Assembly (NCBI GenBank): GCA_027604505.1
Contig: JADIIX010000252.1
Location: forward strand, 1 to 19,552
DNA: 19,552 bases
Direction: 5' to 3'
DNA from: Gonapodya sp. JEL0774
Taxonomy: Eukaryota > Monoblepharomycota > Monoblepharidomycetes > Monoblepharidales > Gonapodyaceae
The number at the start of each line of letters is the position of its first letter. Positions within the stretch are counted from its first letter, which is position 1. The notes under the pieces are model-generated. The model had not been told where the DNA came from. It made no database searches and saw only the letters and a list, made by a program, of their open reading frames with translations. Shown one piece after another: positions 9,980 through 19,512 of this stretch. Position numbers and translations under genes: made by a program.

Positions 9980-11222
9980 ATGAACGATTATGCAGGAATT
10001 GCGGACATGATTGCCGAGCGAAAGCGGCGCGTGAGTCTTGTGGGCTACTGAAGATGTCAATGTCGCCAGTTCTGCTCATTCACCATTTTCAATGCGCATT
10101 GAAAGGAAGCCGCCCGAGAGCTCGGCAAGAAACTGGCTCGTGAAGAACTAGAAACAGTGAGCAAAACTAGCAGATCCGCTCTCTGAGCTGGATGAAATTG
10201 GAATCAGAAGTTTGAATTGCATCATGCAACCAATCATTTTTACGTTGGAAGATGAAACGCATGCTACAAGATCTTCAAGTGAATTTGCGCAAGTTCGCTG
10301 ATAGTCACAGGAAGGAGATTCTTTCGAGCGCGGAGTTTCGCACCAAATTTCAGACCATGTGTGACGAGATTGGTATCGATCCTTTGGCGTGTGAGTCTGG
10401 ATGGGGAATGATGTTATATGCGAAACGGTTACGTAGTCTTGATATCTTCTCCTCCTCCGTCATATGGATGTGATGGTGCTGTTCTACCGGCCTTTCACCC
10501 ATCTATACATGCAGCACGCAAGTCCGCATGGTCTGACCTGTTGGGCGTCAGCGATTTCTATTACCAACTCGCTGTTCAGTGTGTCGATGTGTGTGTCCGA
10601 ACTCGCCCTCAAAACGGGGGGCTTATTGACCTCGAGGAGCTGAGAACCAGAATCAACAAGATTCGAGGGCGAGAGGAGGAGATTTCATAGTGAGTTGGCA
10701 CTTGTGATGTCATTTTGGGCGCAAAATTCGAACTTTCGAGTCATTGAGTGGTGTCTCGAAAATGCTATGTCGATGATTCTGCGACTCCGTGATCGCTACG
10801 GTTCATTACCATGACCCTAAGTGATGATCTACAACGCGCTATTCGCTCACTGGCCCCTCTTGGTGGGGGCTTCCAAATCCTCTCCGTCGGTAATCGCACG
10901 CTCGTCCAATCTGTGCCCGCAGAGCTTAGCAGTGACTCGGGAGTGGCGGTTACTATAGCACAGGTGGGCGTCCCCGTGAATGAGGGATGTGCTCTTGCTG
11001 CCCATCGCTCATATCATGTGTTGGAACAACTGATAGGCGAACTCCGGAACTTTCACGCTTGCCAACCTTACCACCCCTCCCAGCTCGTTCCACCCTGCAC
11101 GAGCTCTTTCCGCTGCTGACGCCTTGGTCAAGAGCGGATCGGTCTGGGTTGACGACCAAGCCCCTGGCGGAGAGAGGGTGTACTATGTGGTCGCCTTGTG
11201 GAAAGGTGGACTGGATGAATAA
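9980..11222 (+). CDS. SNF8: SNF8/VPS22, EAP30 subunit of ESCRT-II
   Basis: Six exons: 9980-10030, 10106-10156, 10252-10390, 10515-10689, 10822-10963 and 11037-11222. Introns are 75, 95, 124, 132 and 73 nt. The product is 247 aa (human SNF8 is 258). An N-terminal helix (residues 1-34, MIAERKRREAARELGKKLA) leads into FADSHRKEILSSAEFR, MCDEIGIDPLA, W(S)DLLGVSDFYYQLAVQ and RNGG-type QNGGLIDLEEL, then DDLQRAIRSLAPLGGGFQI and LVQSVPAELS, all conserved in this family. The last exon encodes the second winged-helix repeat, ending VWVDDQAPGGERVYYVVALW. Role: with VPS25 and VPS36 it sorts ubiquitinated cargo into multivesicular bodies; fungal homologues also act in ambient-pH signalling. AATAAA overlaps the stop codon (11218-11223). 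It shares an 85-bp upstream region with the F-box gene. Confidence 0.94.
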
Positions 11223-12037
11223 AAGCAGGGTCACAAGTTTTCAATCAACATGGTCCAGCAAGGACCTACACTATTCGTGCACAAGTTAAAATCGAGTCAA
11301 CATATTGTGGGACTCCTTCAGATGAACAATATCCGAAGCGGTGCCACTGCGTTGCTATGTATGGCGTCAGAGTACCGGCTGGTGTACGAGCATGTGCAAG
11401 CGATGTGATTCTGGGTCGTTTAAATTCTGTTGAAAGATGGCCTAGAATAGCCTTACGTGAATAGCCTGAATAGAATGGCCTTACGCCACGCACCGAGATT
11501 GGCCGGATAGTCTGCGTCACTGGGATGGATGCAGTCGTGCCGTGGTTGTGTACAGTGGAACAGGCGTTTGTCCCGCGATACGTTGATATTCCCGGCAAAG
11601 AGTGGGTCAGCAATGGAGCTTCTTATAGATGTGATGCGATTATGTTATGAGCAGAGTACAATTTATACCATTGACGGAGCGTACCTTCAGGATGGGCCGG
11701 ACGAGGAGACCCAATTTTATAATCACCACATGCAAGCCAACCAATCTTTCATTAACAGGATAGGTGAAAGTTGCAGTACGTGTATCATAAAGGTTCTCCA
11801 GTTGTTCGAGTCACCTGCTCCCGCCTGTGCTATCATCGCCAATTGCAAATGTAATCTGCTGTTGGACTGTAACCTAATGAGAAAGTAGACTGACGAACTT
11901 GTGCTTTCGGGAATAAAGTGAATATACACTGTGAAGAACTTCTACTTGAGGAGTCGGAACTGAGAGTTATACTGATTTACTAGGCTCTGTGGGCCATTCA
12001 GCCCAGATTCGCCTCTGCCCGCATCATCTTCCAGCCG
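11223..12037. other. Convergent intergenic region, 815 bp, SNF8 / WOPR gene
   Basis: It contains the 3' ends of two convergent genes. A plus-strand frame at 11529-11888 (119 codons) is open but has no recognisable domain or splice context, so I do not call it a gene. A short direct repeat lies at 11444-11485. Nothing else is recognised. Confidence 0.45.
11444..11485 (+). repeat. Imperfect direct repeat, 14 nt, period 28
   Basis: AGAATAGCCTTACG at 11444-11457 and AGAATGGCCTTACG at 11472-11485, one mismatch, with a partial copy (GAATAGCCT) between them. It lies in non-coding DNA about 220 bp past the SNF8 stop. It looks like a decayed micro-tandem; no function is evident. Confidence 0.5.
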
Positions 12038-14481
12038 TCAAGCACTTCCCCATCCAACCTCTCGCCTTTCTCCCCCATGGTTCTGTTCCGCTGCACCATA
12101 ACTCCTTCCACCTTGACCCCACGTCCTCCCACCCTGATCACTTTGGTGACTCGCTGTCACTGATGCAGGGCTTGGGTAAGATTGGGCCGCGATGCTTGCG
12201 GTAGGTTGCTTGAGTGCAGCGGAGAGGGGTGGGAGAACAGGGAACCCAGGTTGTGGGCCGGTGGAGCTCGGTCTCTGAGGTGGCACGAAGGGCGAGGAGA
12301 TCCCGTGAGTGGGTGCTGGGGAGGGAAGGACAGATCTAGAAACACCAGAGTCGTAGCTAGGGTAATTATGGTAACTGGAGTTATGTCGTGCATTGGTGTC
12401 CGCCATCGTACCGTTGGTTGGTGGTGGTACTGTTGAGATACCGGTCCTTTCTCTCCCATCCAAGGTGGGTTGAATATCTGGGACTCCGTTCGGTCTGCCA
12501 CCGGCACCGGCCAATGCGACTGACAAGGATGGCAGAGACATACTGCTCGAACCAGCGGTGCTAATCGGCCTTGGAGTCGATGGTGCGAGTGGGGGCGGCA
12601 GATGCTGTCTGGTCAGTGGGGAACCATAAGATCCCGAGATCGAGTCTGACGCGGGAATGCTCTCTGACATGGATGGTATGGATCTGAGTGATGGCATCTC
12701 GAGACGGGAGATGGAGTTGGGGACGCGGCTATTGTACGGCGAGGCTCCGATATTACGAAGGTGGATGTCCTCGAGGTGAGCCCTTCCCACTGCGTCAATC
12801 GAAGATTCAGGAGGGGGCATGTTGTACTGATTGCGTGTTGCGAATGCTGTGGTGTTCATTGGGGTGTAGTTCTGCCCGTGCGACGGGTTGGGTTGTGAGT
12901 GATTGTACGAAGGTGCTGAAGACGGAAGGTGATCGCCTGAGGGGGTGGTATTTCCGGACATGGGGTGCGAATTGGCTAGGGCGGACCCGTATCCTTGACT
13001 GTACTGACCGTGGGGAGGACCCGATGGCGGGCCCGAGTAACCTTGCGTTGGGCCTGAGAAAGACCTGCGTCTGTAGTCACTAGAATCCAAGTTCGACCTA
13101 TAGCTTGATTGTCCGGAGAAATAGTTTGACGAGTTCTGGTTTTGCAGCACATCGTAGCCAGACGATGAGGACGGAACCGCAGAGTCCCCATCCTCCGACA
13201 CGATTGGTGCATTGTAACCTAGCTCTGGCGATGGAGGTTCAACGTACTGCTGCTGAGAATGTGGCGTCGTGTTGCCATTGCCGCCATAGAACCCATTGCC
13301 ACCATCATAGGGACCACGGTTTGGACCCTGGTACTGTCCACCGATCTCTCCGGCCTCTGGCGTGAGGGAGAGACCATGCTCATGCCGAGACTGGGACCGG
13401 GATGTGTTGGAGAGGTGCACGGGGGAACGTTGGATGAAGGAATCTGATGAATGACATATCATTCCCAGCGGGCGATAATCGACGCATGCAAGGGTTGGCA
13501 TCGAAATTAGACCACGAAACACAACCGATCAGATACAATACACACCGGCACGCATTCCGTAATCCACACTAGCACGGTGATGCGATGTGGCGAGCCCACC
13601 TTGTGGGCCGGCGCGACCACTGCTGAAGTTGCCGTGAGCACTGTGTCCTCCACCTATGACGCCTGTGGCCGCGTCGGCCACGAATTCGGGGTACATCTCT
13701 GTCGGAATCGCGATACCTGCGAGGTGGGAGACCTCGCTAGGTGTTCTGATTCTACCATCTCGTAAGTCTTCCACAGAGTAATACGAAACAAGGTGTTGTC
13801 TCTTGTTGTCGCCCGTGCATATGGAGAGAGCCTTTTTCACGAGTCCACCTTCCAAGATATACGGGTCCACGCCTAAACTGTGAGGCCCTGCTCGCACACG
13901 GCCTTTGGGTTTGTTCTGCACCTCCTTGTAGAGCAAGAAGCTTCCGTGAATGCGGCTTGCGCTCCATGCTTTGCCATCAGTCCATCTTCTGATACCAGAT
14001 TCCTCCTCGTCCCAGACAAACACGGCGCCGGAGCGAATACATTGCTGGCGTTCGGCTTCCGAGAGTCGGCGTTGAACTCGTTTGAGAAGGTTGAGACGAC
14101 AAGCTTCAAAAAGAAGTAAGGCGTCGTTGGTAGTCTTTAAGGTCATGTTTAGTGATGTCGGCGCGCAGCACGTTGTGTCGACGATTCAAGGATTTCGGCG
14201 GACATGGTTGTTGGGAAAAGAGGAGTGAATTGGGTTACATAACGTTCTTTAATGCCCGCGATCAATGATAAGTAATGCGCGTTTAAACGCATTTAGAGTT
14301 ACGTGAACCATGTGTAACAGATGAGCGCCGGTGCAAACAAGGGTCACATCGATGCAGATCCCATCCGAAATATCATATCTTTCCCATCATTCATCATCCA
14401 TCATCGCCTAAATGCGAGATTCACTCTTCATCTGCCCATTCTAAAGCTCACCTGAACGTAACCGCTGAACGTGTGCATCAT
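12038..14481 (-). CDS. WOPR (Gti1/Pac2) family transcriptional regulator
   Basis: Three exons: 14481-14452, 14134-13546 and 13443-12038. Introns are 317 nt (GTGAGC...TTAAAG) and 102 nt (GTGTGT...ATCAG). The product is 674 aa. The 30-nt first exon (MMHTFSGYVQ) joins in phase to TTNDALLLFEACRL, restoring the family's usual WOPRa start. WOPRa continues to about residue 85: VQRRLSEAERQ, IRSGAVFVWDEEESGIRRWTDGKAWSASR, GSFLLYKE. WOPRb is at about 100-165: HSLGVDPYILEGGLVKKALS, QHLVSYYSVEDL. The remaining ~500 residues are low-complexity (Ser, Pro, Gly, Gln, Asn), typical of these proteins. Relatives such as Wor1, Ryp1, Sge1 and Pac2 bind DNA and control morphological switching, sporulation or virulence; which role applies here cannot be read. 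The long 5' intron and 1.6-kb upstream region fit a heavily regulated gene. An upstream coding exon remains possible, because the frame is open for 47 codons before the ATG. Confidence 0.88.
14279..14290. promoter_or_regulatory. 12-bp perfect palindrome within the first intron of the WOPR gene
   Basis: GCGTTTAAACGC, near the middle of the 317-nt intron separating the tiny first exon from the WOPR domain. The dyad is exact. A regulatory role is inference only. Confidence 0.5.
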
Positions 14482-15140
14482 CTCTGCAATTGCAGAGCTT
14501 GTTGAGGGCGATGTGGGAGAATTGAAAGTGGGACGAGCGATGAACACAAGATGATTGCGCAGTTCGCTGAAGAATTCTGGGTTTGAGATTTCCGGCGCTA
14601 GTTTGTTCGCCAGATGAGATGAAGGTAAGGTTGCCTGGCAGGGTCAGTGTTATATGCGATCTGTACAGCACCAAAGCGCTCGTTAGCGAACGCGCGCACT
14701 CCAGCGCCCCGGCCTCACAAGAGCAGTCGGATAATCTTAGCAGGTCAGCTATCAAAATACCGAAAGATATTTGCTCGATTCCAAGATGTGTGACCTGCTG
14801 CCTCACATCCCACACTTTGGAAACGGGAAACTCAACGGCGCGCACAGCGTCCAGCGTGACCGTCGGCAATCTCCAAGCCTCGAATTTCGTCTCGTTGACA
14901 TCCGGAAGACCTCACAATACGTCGTTCCCCGTTCCCACCGAAGAGTCAAAACGTGTGACCGTTCGCACGAGACCCATAGTTTAAAAAGCAGTGGTAACTC
15001 GGCCGACCGGAACCTTCGCCCAGTGTATCGAGAAAGAAAGCTTTTAAGCGGGAGTGGCGACTGACTTCGTTTCCTGCTCGGCGTTCACGGCCAAGGTTGG
15101 GGAGAGAACTCTATCACGTTTATGGTTTTTTAGGAGAGGC

Positions 15141-15161
15141 GATCGCCTCATATTGCGAGGC
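15141..15161. repeat. Dyad element GATCGCCTC-N7-GAGGC, copy 1
   Basis: GATCGCCTC at 15141-15149, seven variable bases, GAGGC at 15157-15161. The CGCCTC/GAGGC arms form an inverted repeat. A second copy with the same spacing but a different centre lies at 15862-15882 in the same intergenic region, which suggests a selected site rather than a copied segment (inference). Confidence 0.5.
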
Positions 15162-15861
15162 ACAATCTTTGACTTTTACCCGACCCGCACTCAACACTTC
15201 TCCGGCACTTCAGAGGGCCCGCAGGAACATAGCCAAAATTCGAATGACCAGACAATGCGCACTAACGCCTGCCGCTTATGTTTGCGACATGGAACGTGTT
15301 TCCGGCGGCACAATCACGTCAGCCAACCTCTTCTGTTATCGGCAGTTGAGAACAACAAATGGTAATATTTGAGCCACTAGAAGCGGAAATTGAGATTTGA
15401 CAGCATAATATCGTAGGGTTATAATCTCACCGATGACAAATATTTGTTATGGAAGTTGGTATGGAGGACCGGATCAGCCCCACCCGCAGCTGCGTGGATG
15501 AAAAATACGTGTAATTTTTCTGAAGGTGTAATCCAATATAATTGAAAAACGTGCGCACCGTGGCAAAGGGGAGATCCGGTGATGCATTGATATTTGAACA
15601 TGATCACGAGATAAGAAGGATGTCTCAGTATTACGTATAAAGAAAATCCGAGCATTGTTATGACTCATCCGTCTCTGGATGAAGACTTCAATTCTTACTC
15701 CTCGCCACCCCCCCACGATATGGGTGAATCTGTAACACAAAGAAAGGGATGATGGCGCCCGGGCCAAGCACAAATGCCGAAACTCCTCTAGTCAATTTGC
15801 TGAGCTCAAGGTTTTTTTCACCTTTCTTTCTTCACCAACTTAATTAACTCTTAGCGAACCC

Positions 15862-15882
15862 GATCGCCTCCCAAAGTGAGGC
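15862..15882. repeat. Dyad element GATCGCCTC-N7-GAGGC, copy 2
   Basis: GATCGCCTC at 15862-15870, spacer CCAAAGT, GAGGC at 15878-15882. It lies 721 bp from copy 1 and shares only the arms, not the spacer. Confidence 0.5.
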
Positions 15883-16085
15883 TCGCCCAGTTCCACCGTA
15901 GGCAGTGGGGCTCCGCAATTTGTTGCACTAGCAGCAGATGTTATGTATGCCACTGACCTGGTTATAATTGACGCGGTGAGCACACACAGAAGAAAGCACA
16001 GACCTCCGATCCGAATTTAGTTTTACTGCGACCTCTGAAGCAAATGTATGGGCATACGCACGGGCATACAAGTTGCGTGATGGAA

Positions 16086-17525
16086 TCAATAACGACTTCC
16101 AACAACGATTTGCTTCCCACATGATTTGGCTCTTTCCACCAATCCTCCCAAAAACCAGCCAACCCATTCTGCACCTTTCGATTCCGAAACGCTTCGAGCC
16201 CCCGACAGCCATCCTTCTCGCAAGACTAGCTCAACTACATCTCCTGTAAACCGCAATCTTTGCCCTGGAACGTCTTGGACGAAAGCACCCCAGGAAGAAT
16301 GGGCGATTGGGGCGTCGGTCGGGGAGAGGGGCTTCACCGGGCTGGGAAATGCAAGATCGAACACAATCTCTTGAACGTTTGGAAAATAGACTTTGACTGC
16401 TCGCGCAAATGCTACCAGCAAGGCTGTATTCGACATGTCGTTCCGGTGCATTCGAGGTGCGACCCTGACGTGAAGGGTTGTGACAGAGGGCTGGGACCAA
16501 CTCTTGGTCAAAGCATTTGCTTCGAGACCTCGAGTGAGATCCGCTGGTGCGATGTAGGCTAAATCGGGCCAAAGGTGATTCGAATCGTCAAAGAGCATGA
16601 GGTGCCCAAGTTCTGTGAGGTTGGGAAAGGCAGAGAGGAGATTTGAGAGGTAGATAGGAAAGAATGACAGGGGCACCGTGAAGTTGAAGCCGAGTGTAAA
16701 GAAGCTTTCCAAGTTGTATGAGTTTGAATAGGAACTTTTCGTAGTGACGGCTTGGAGAAAGGCGGTGTTGTCGCGCTCAGTATACGATTCGATACGGAGA
16801 GTGTGCATATTGGGGAATACAGTAAAAGGGTCGGCAAAAACGGTACTGGAGCGCGACACTGCATTCGGGATCCGCTGGATGGAAACCTCCTGGACCGATG
16901 GCGCGGGAAGGACATTGCCTCGGATCCACGCCAGCAGCACCTCCTCCGATATCGAAATGGAATTGAGAGCGAATCGCTGAGAGAACTGCGCGGCAAAGTC
17001 CAACAAAGGCGTCCCACCGCGTCCTCGAGACAGGGAAGGGTTGTCCACCGACATGACATCCACACAGATCGGGACGGGGATCAGCCCACGCCGGATTGGC
17101 CGAATGCGAGGTGCAGACCGAATCGCAGCGTCCGTCACCACAGAGGCGAGTTCTGTGAATATGGGCGTTGTGTGGAGCAAATGGGCGGGCACGAACAGGG
17201 AGATTTTGGTGACAGTGACGGCGATCGCGCTGGGAGCGGTGATTGCTCTGTCTCCCCCCAGTTTGCAACCAACCGGCTTGAACACCTTGAAGAGCTTCCC
17301 CACCACAGCCTTTATCGGTAGTGCTTCGTGCATGAGATCGCTGACCGCTAGTGAGACCTCCACCGGCAGTTTTCCGTCGCGATCGAACGCGGTTCGAGTG
17401 ATATGTCCCCATCGGCGGCATGTGACCGCGACGGCGGAGAAAAAGTCCAATGGGGGCACCTGGAGGAAGATTTGAAGGAGAATTTCGGTCGGGAGCGTGG
17501 ATATGGGGGACGTATCGAGGGTCAT
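16086..17525 (-). CDS. F-box-like protein with leucine-rich C-terminal region (paralogue 3)
   Basis: Single exon, 479 aa from the ATG at 17525; the open frame continues upstream but has no earlier in-frame ATG. The F-box-like motif is at residues 1-50: ISTLPTEILLQIFLQVPPLDFF, then VTCRRWGHITRTAFDRDGKL. This is the same layout as paralogues 1 and 2, including the DGKL that closes the motif. The remainder has repeated FPN-type Leu-rich blocks (VFPNMHTLRI, AFPNLTELGHLMLF, YFPNVQEIVFDL) and an RLRFTG block matching VRFVGG near the end. It is clearly more diverged than the other two and about 40 residues longer. Possible SKP1-type adaptor; the target is unknown. A TATA box lies about 160 bp upstream, and the gene diverges from GFA1. 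Confidence 0.8.
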   Translation of the reverse strand: MTLDTSPISTLPTEILLQIFLQVPPLDFFSAVAVTCRRWGHITRTAFDRDGKLPVEVSLAVSDLMHEALPIKAVVGKLFKVFKPVGCKLGGDRAITAPSAIAVTVTKISLFVPAHLLHTTPIFTELASVVTDAAIRSAPRIRPIRRGLIPVPICVDVMSVDNPSLSRGRGGTPLLDFAAQFSQRFALNSISISEEVLLAWIRGNVLPAPSVQEVSIQRIPNAVSRSSTVFADPFTVFPNMHTLRIESYTERDNTAFLQAVTTKSSYSNSYNLESFFTLGFNFTVPLSFFPIYLSNLLSAFPNLTELGHLMLFDDSNHLWPDLAYIAPADLTRGLEANALTKSWSQPSVTTLHVRVAPRMHRNDMSNTALLVAFARAVKVYFPNVQEIVFDLAFPSPVKPLSPTDAPIAHSSWGAFVQDVPGQRLRFTGDVVELVLREGWLSGARSVSESKGAEWVGWFLGGLVERAKSCGKQIVVGSRY

Positions 17526-17683
17526 TTCCTGTAATTCTGAGAGTACGTGCTGGCCGTGACCGTTGCCCAAGTCTCTCCTTGATCGGCGAGCTCGATGAGA
17601 GCAACTTCTCAACCTGAATACAAAAACAACTGATTTGCACACTTACGGCTTGCCAGATGAGCTTGGCCGGCGAGCAGACAAGG

Positions 17684-17690
17684 TTTTATA
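17684..17690 (-). promoter_or_regulatory. TATA box for F-box paralogue 3
   Basis: TATAAAA read on minus, about 160 bp from the ATG at 17525. Transcription would be expected near 17655, giving a leader of about 130 nt. Confidence 0.45.
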
Positions 17691-17709
17691 TCCACATCAT
17701 ATGTGGATA
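17689..17709. promoter_or_regulatory. Perfect 9-bp inverted repeat next to the TATA box
   Basis: TATCCACAT at 17689-17697, a CAT spacer, ATGTGGATA at 17701-17709. It overlaps the TATA element of the F-box gene, so a bound factor could block or help its use. Direct sequence observation; the regulatory role is inferred. Confidence 0.55.
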
Positions 17710-17944
17710 AAATTGGGCGTAGGTAAACCTCTGGAATTCAAGATACTTCGAGGGCTGAACAATAGTAGACTAGCTTAATTTATGGTGAATCAGGTCATTG
17801 GACTAATATTATTGTGGGCTCGTGACTTGGATCGCATGACTGTCCTCGTGCTGATCCGATCAATGTACATTAAGTGAACATCTTTCATTCCCCCGAATTG
17901 AATACTTCTCGAGCCGCCCTTATTCACCGGCCATCGAGTGCCAA

Positions 17945-19512
17945 ATGTGCGGGATTTTTGGCTGTGGGTAAACGTTTGAAACGCATGGCGGCAACCTCAC
18001 AGGGAGTCGTTGAAACTGGGATGGATAGAGAACCGTTCCTCGCTTTGCAGCCTTTGGGAGAGGAAACTAGCGACTGACGGGTGTGTTTTCCTATTCAATG
18101 GCCCTGCTGTTACTACGCGGAACCCTCAGACATCAATTTTCTGGTCGATAAGGACAGAAGGTAAGGAGGATCGAGTTGCTCAATCTCGTGAGCCGCTTTC
18201 TTGTTGAATGCATGACAACGCGGCCATGGTCTCAATCCTTGATGCCGTAAACTGAAGTGTCTTTTATCCTGAAGAGTTGACTACGTTTTGAAAGGCGACA
18301 CATTGTGACGAAGCACTCACAATATCTTGTGCACCTTCTAACCAGATTCATCCTCAAAACTCTTCTGGATGGTCTTCGGAGACTAGAATATCGTGGATAC
18401 GATTCTGCAGGTGAGTTTCTAAATGCAGCAAAGCGGGCAACAAATACGAGTGCAATATTGAACGGTCCCCTCCTCGAGGTCTGGCTATCGATGGTGACAA
18501 AGAAGGGGAGTCCTATGTGTTCAAAGCTGTCGGCAAGGTATGTTGATTCTTTGGTAGGCAATTGGTGAATCCCACTGGGAACCCGAATCACTTTTGCCAG
18601 GTCTCCATTTTGGAACGCAACATCGCGTCCCGAACAAGCGCTGGCGAGTTGGACCTCACCCATAACTTTACTGTCCACTGTGGCATGGCGCACACTCGTT
18701 GGGCTACTCACGGCCCACCCAGCGAGCGCAATTGTCATCCTCACCGGAGCGACCCACAGAACGAATTCCTGGTCGTGCACAATGGCATCATCACGAATTA
18801 TCGGGAACTGAAGGCCGTTCTGGAGAGGAAAGGATACATGTTTGAGAGCGATACCGATACTGAGGCGATTGCGAAGCTCGCAAAGTATATCTTTGACACG
18901 CAGAGACTCGCCGGACAGATTTCCTTCTCCAGCCTGGTCAAGGCCGTAATCAAGGAACTGGTGAGTTGGAAAAGTTTATACGAGATCCAGGGAGACTTCT
19001 ACTTAGCAGCGAATTTGTCTTACCACTCCTGAAACGTGTTCGAAATAGGAAGGTGCCTTTGCGATCATTGTAAAGTCGGCTCACTACCCCGGGGAAGTTG
19101 TTGCCGCCCGGCGTGGTTCACCTCTCCTTGTTGGCGTCAAGAGTGAGCAGAAGCTCAAAGTTGACTTTGTGGACGTGGAGTTCTCGTCGGATGCAGATAA
19201 GAGTGAGTCGGAAACTGACTACCAAATTCGAAACTTGCCCGCACCGCATGTGTTATTCACTACCAAAATAATTCTTCCGTCTCGCCATAAAAGGCCCCGA
19301 AGACGCCGCAGCCGCCTTCCTCACTCCTTCAGATCCGAACCACCCACTGTCGGCACAAGTCCAACGAAGCCAGTCTCGCGCCTTCTTGTCCGAGGACGGT
19401 GTCCCTCACCCCATCGAGTTCTTCGTGGCTTCGGATCCGAGCGCGGTGGTGGAGCATACGAAGCGCGTCCTGTACTTGGAGGACGATGATATCGCACATA
19501 TTTATGATGGGG
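17945..19512 (+). CDS. GFA1: GFA1, glutamine:fructose-6-phosphate amidotransferase, 5' part
   Basis: Seven exons visible: 17945-17963, 18130-18160, 18346-18410, 18479-18537, 18601-18960, 19049-19202 and 19294-19512. Introns are 166, 185, 68, 63, 88 and 91 nt. They encode 302 residues; the gene continues past the right edge. The enzyme makes glucosamine-6-phosphate, the first committed step to UDP-GlcNAc and chitin. The class II glutaminase domain starts MCGIFGYINFL with nucleophile Cys2. It then has [25 protein letters not shown] (89-96), [14 protein letters not shown] (112-125), [11 protein letters not shown] and [19 protein letters not shown] and [22 protein letters not shown] lead into the first sugar-isomerase (SIS) domain. 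Cys2 lies in a 19-nt first coding exon followed by a 31-nt exon. Exon 7 ends at a GTGAGT donor at 19513; a possible 34-nt intron would close at 19546 (CGCAG), otherwise the acceptor is outside the window. Confidence 0.93.

Larger units (their letters stand above)
14482..16085. other. Long upstream region of the WOPR gene, 1.6 kb
   Basis: Lies between the WOPR start (14481) and the end of F-box paralogue 3 (16086), both on minus, so it is mainly WOPR promoter and leader. Several short frames occur on both strands (for example 14441-14869 minus, 14583-14984 plus, 15097-15372 plus), but none has a recognisable product. TTGCAG at 14489-14484, just before the ATG on minus, resembles a 3' splice site, so a leader intron is possible. 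Two matching dyads are listed separately. No RNA gene was recognised. Confidence 0.5.
17526..17944. promoter_or_regulatory. Divergent promoter region, 419 bp, F-box paralogue 3 / GFA1
   Basis: Holds both leaders and promoters. Features: TATAAAA on minus at 17684-17690, overlapping a 21-bp dyad at 17689-17709, and a GTAAGT...TTCAG segment at 17646-17614 on minus that resembles a 33-nt leader intron. No TATA box is apparent on the GFA1 side. Confidence 0.5.

Noticed and set aside
10690-10821. Possible C/D snoRNA in SNF8 intron 4 (TCGATGATT)
   Set aside because: The C box is off consensus and no matching D box with terminal stem is visible.
11790-11825. GTTCGAGTC, resembling a tRNA B box
   Set aside because: No A box at proper distance and no acceptor-stem pairing around it, so not a tRNA gene.
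11529-11888. 119-codon plus-strand frame between SNF8 and the WOPR gene
   Set aside because: No recognisable domain, no splice context, and it lies between two gene 3' ends; most likely chance.
14441-14869. 142-codon minus-strand frame upstream of the WOPR domain
   Set aside because: It overlaps, in another frame, the segment encoding MMHTFSGYVQ, which is supported by WOPR homology; its protein is unrecognised, so I treat the area as leader or promoter.
17526-17642. 39-codon N-terminal extension of F-box paralogue 3
   Set aside because: The extension begins with GTG and has no ATG; the ATG at 17525 aligns with the starts of the other two paralogues.
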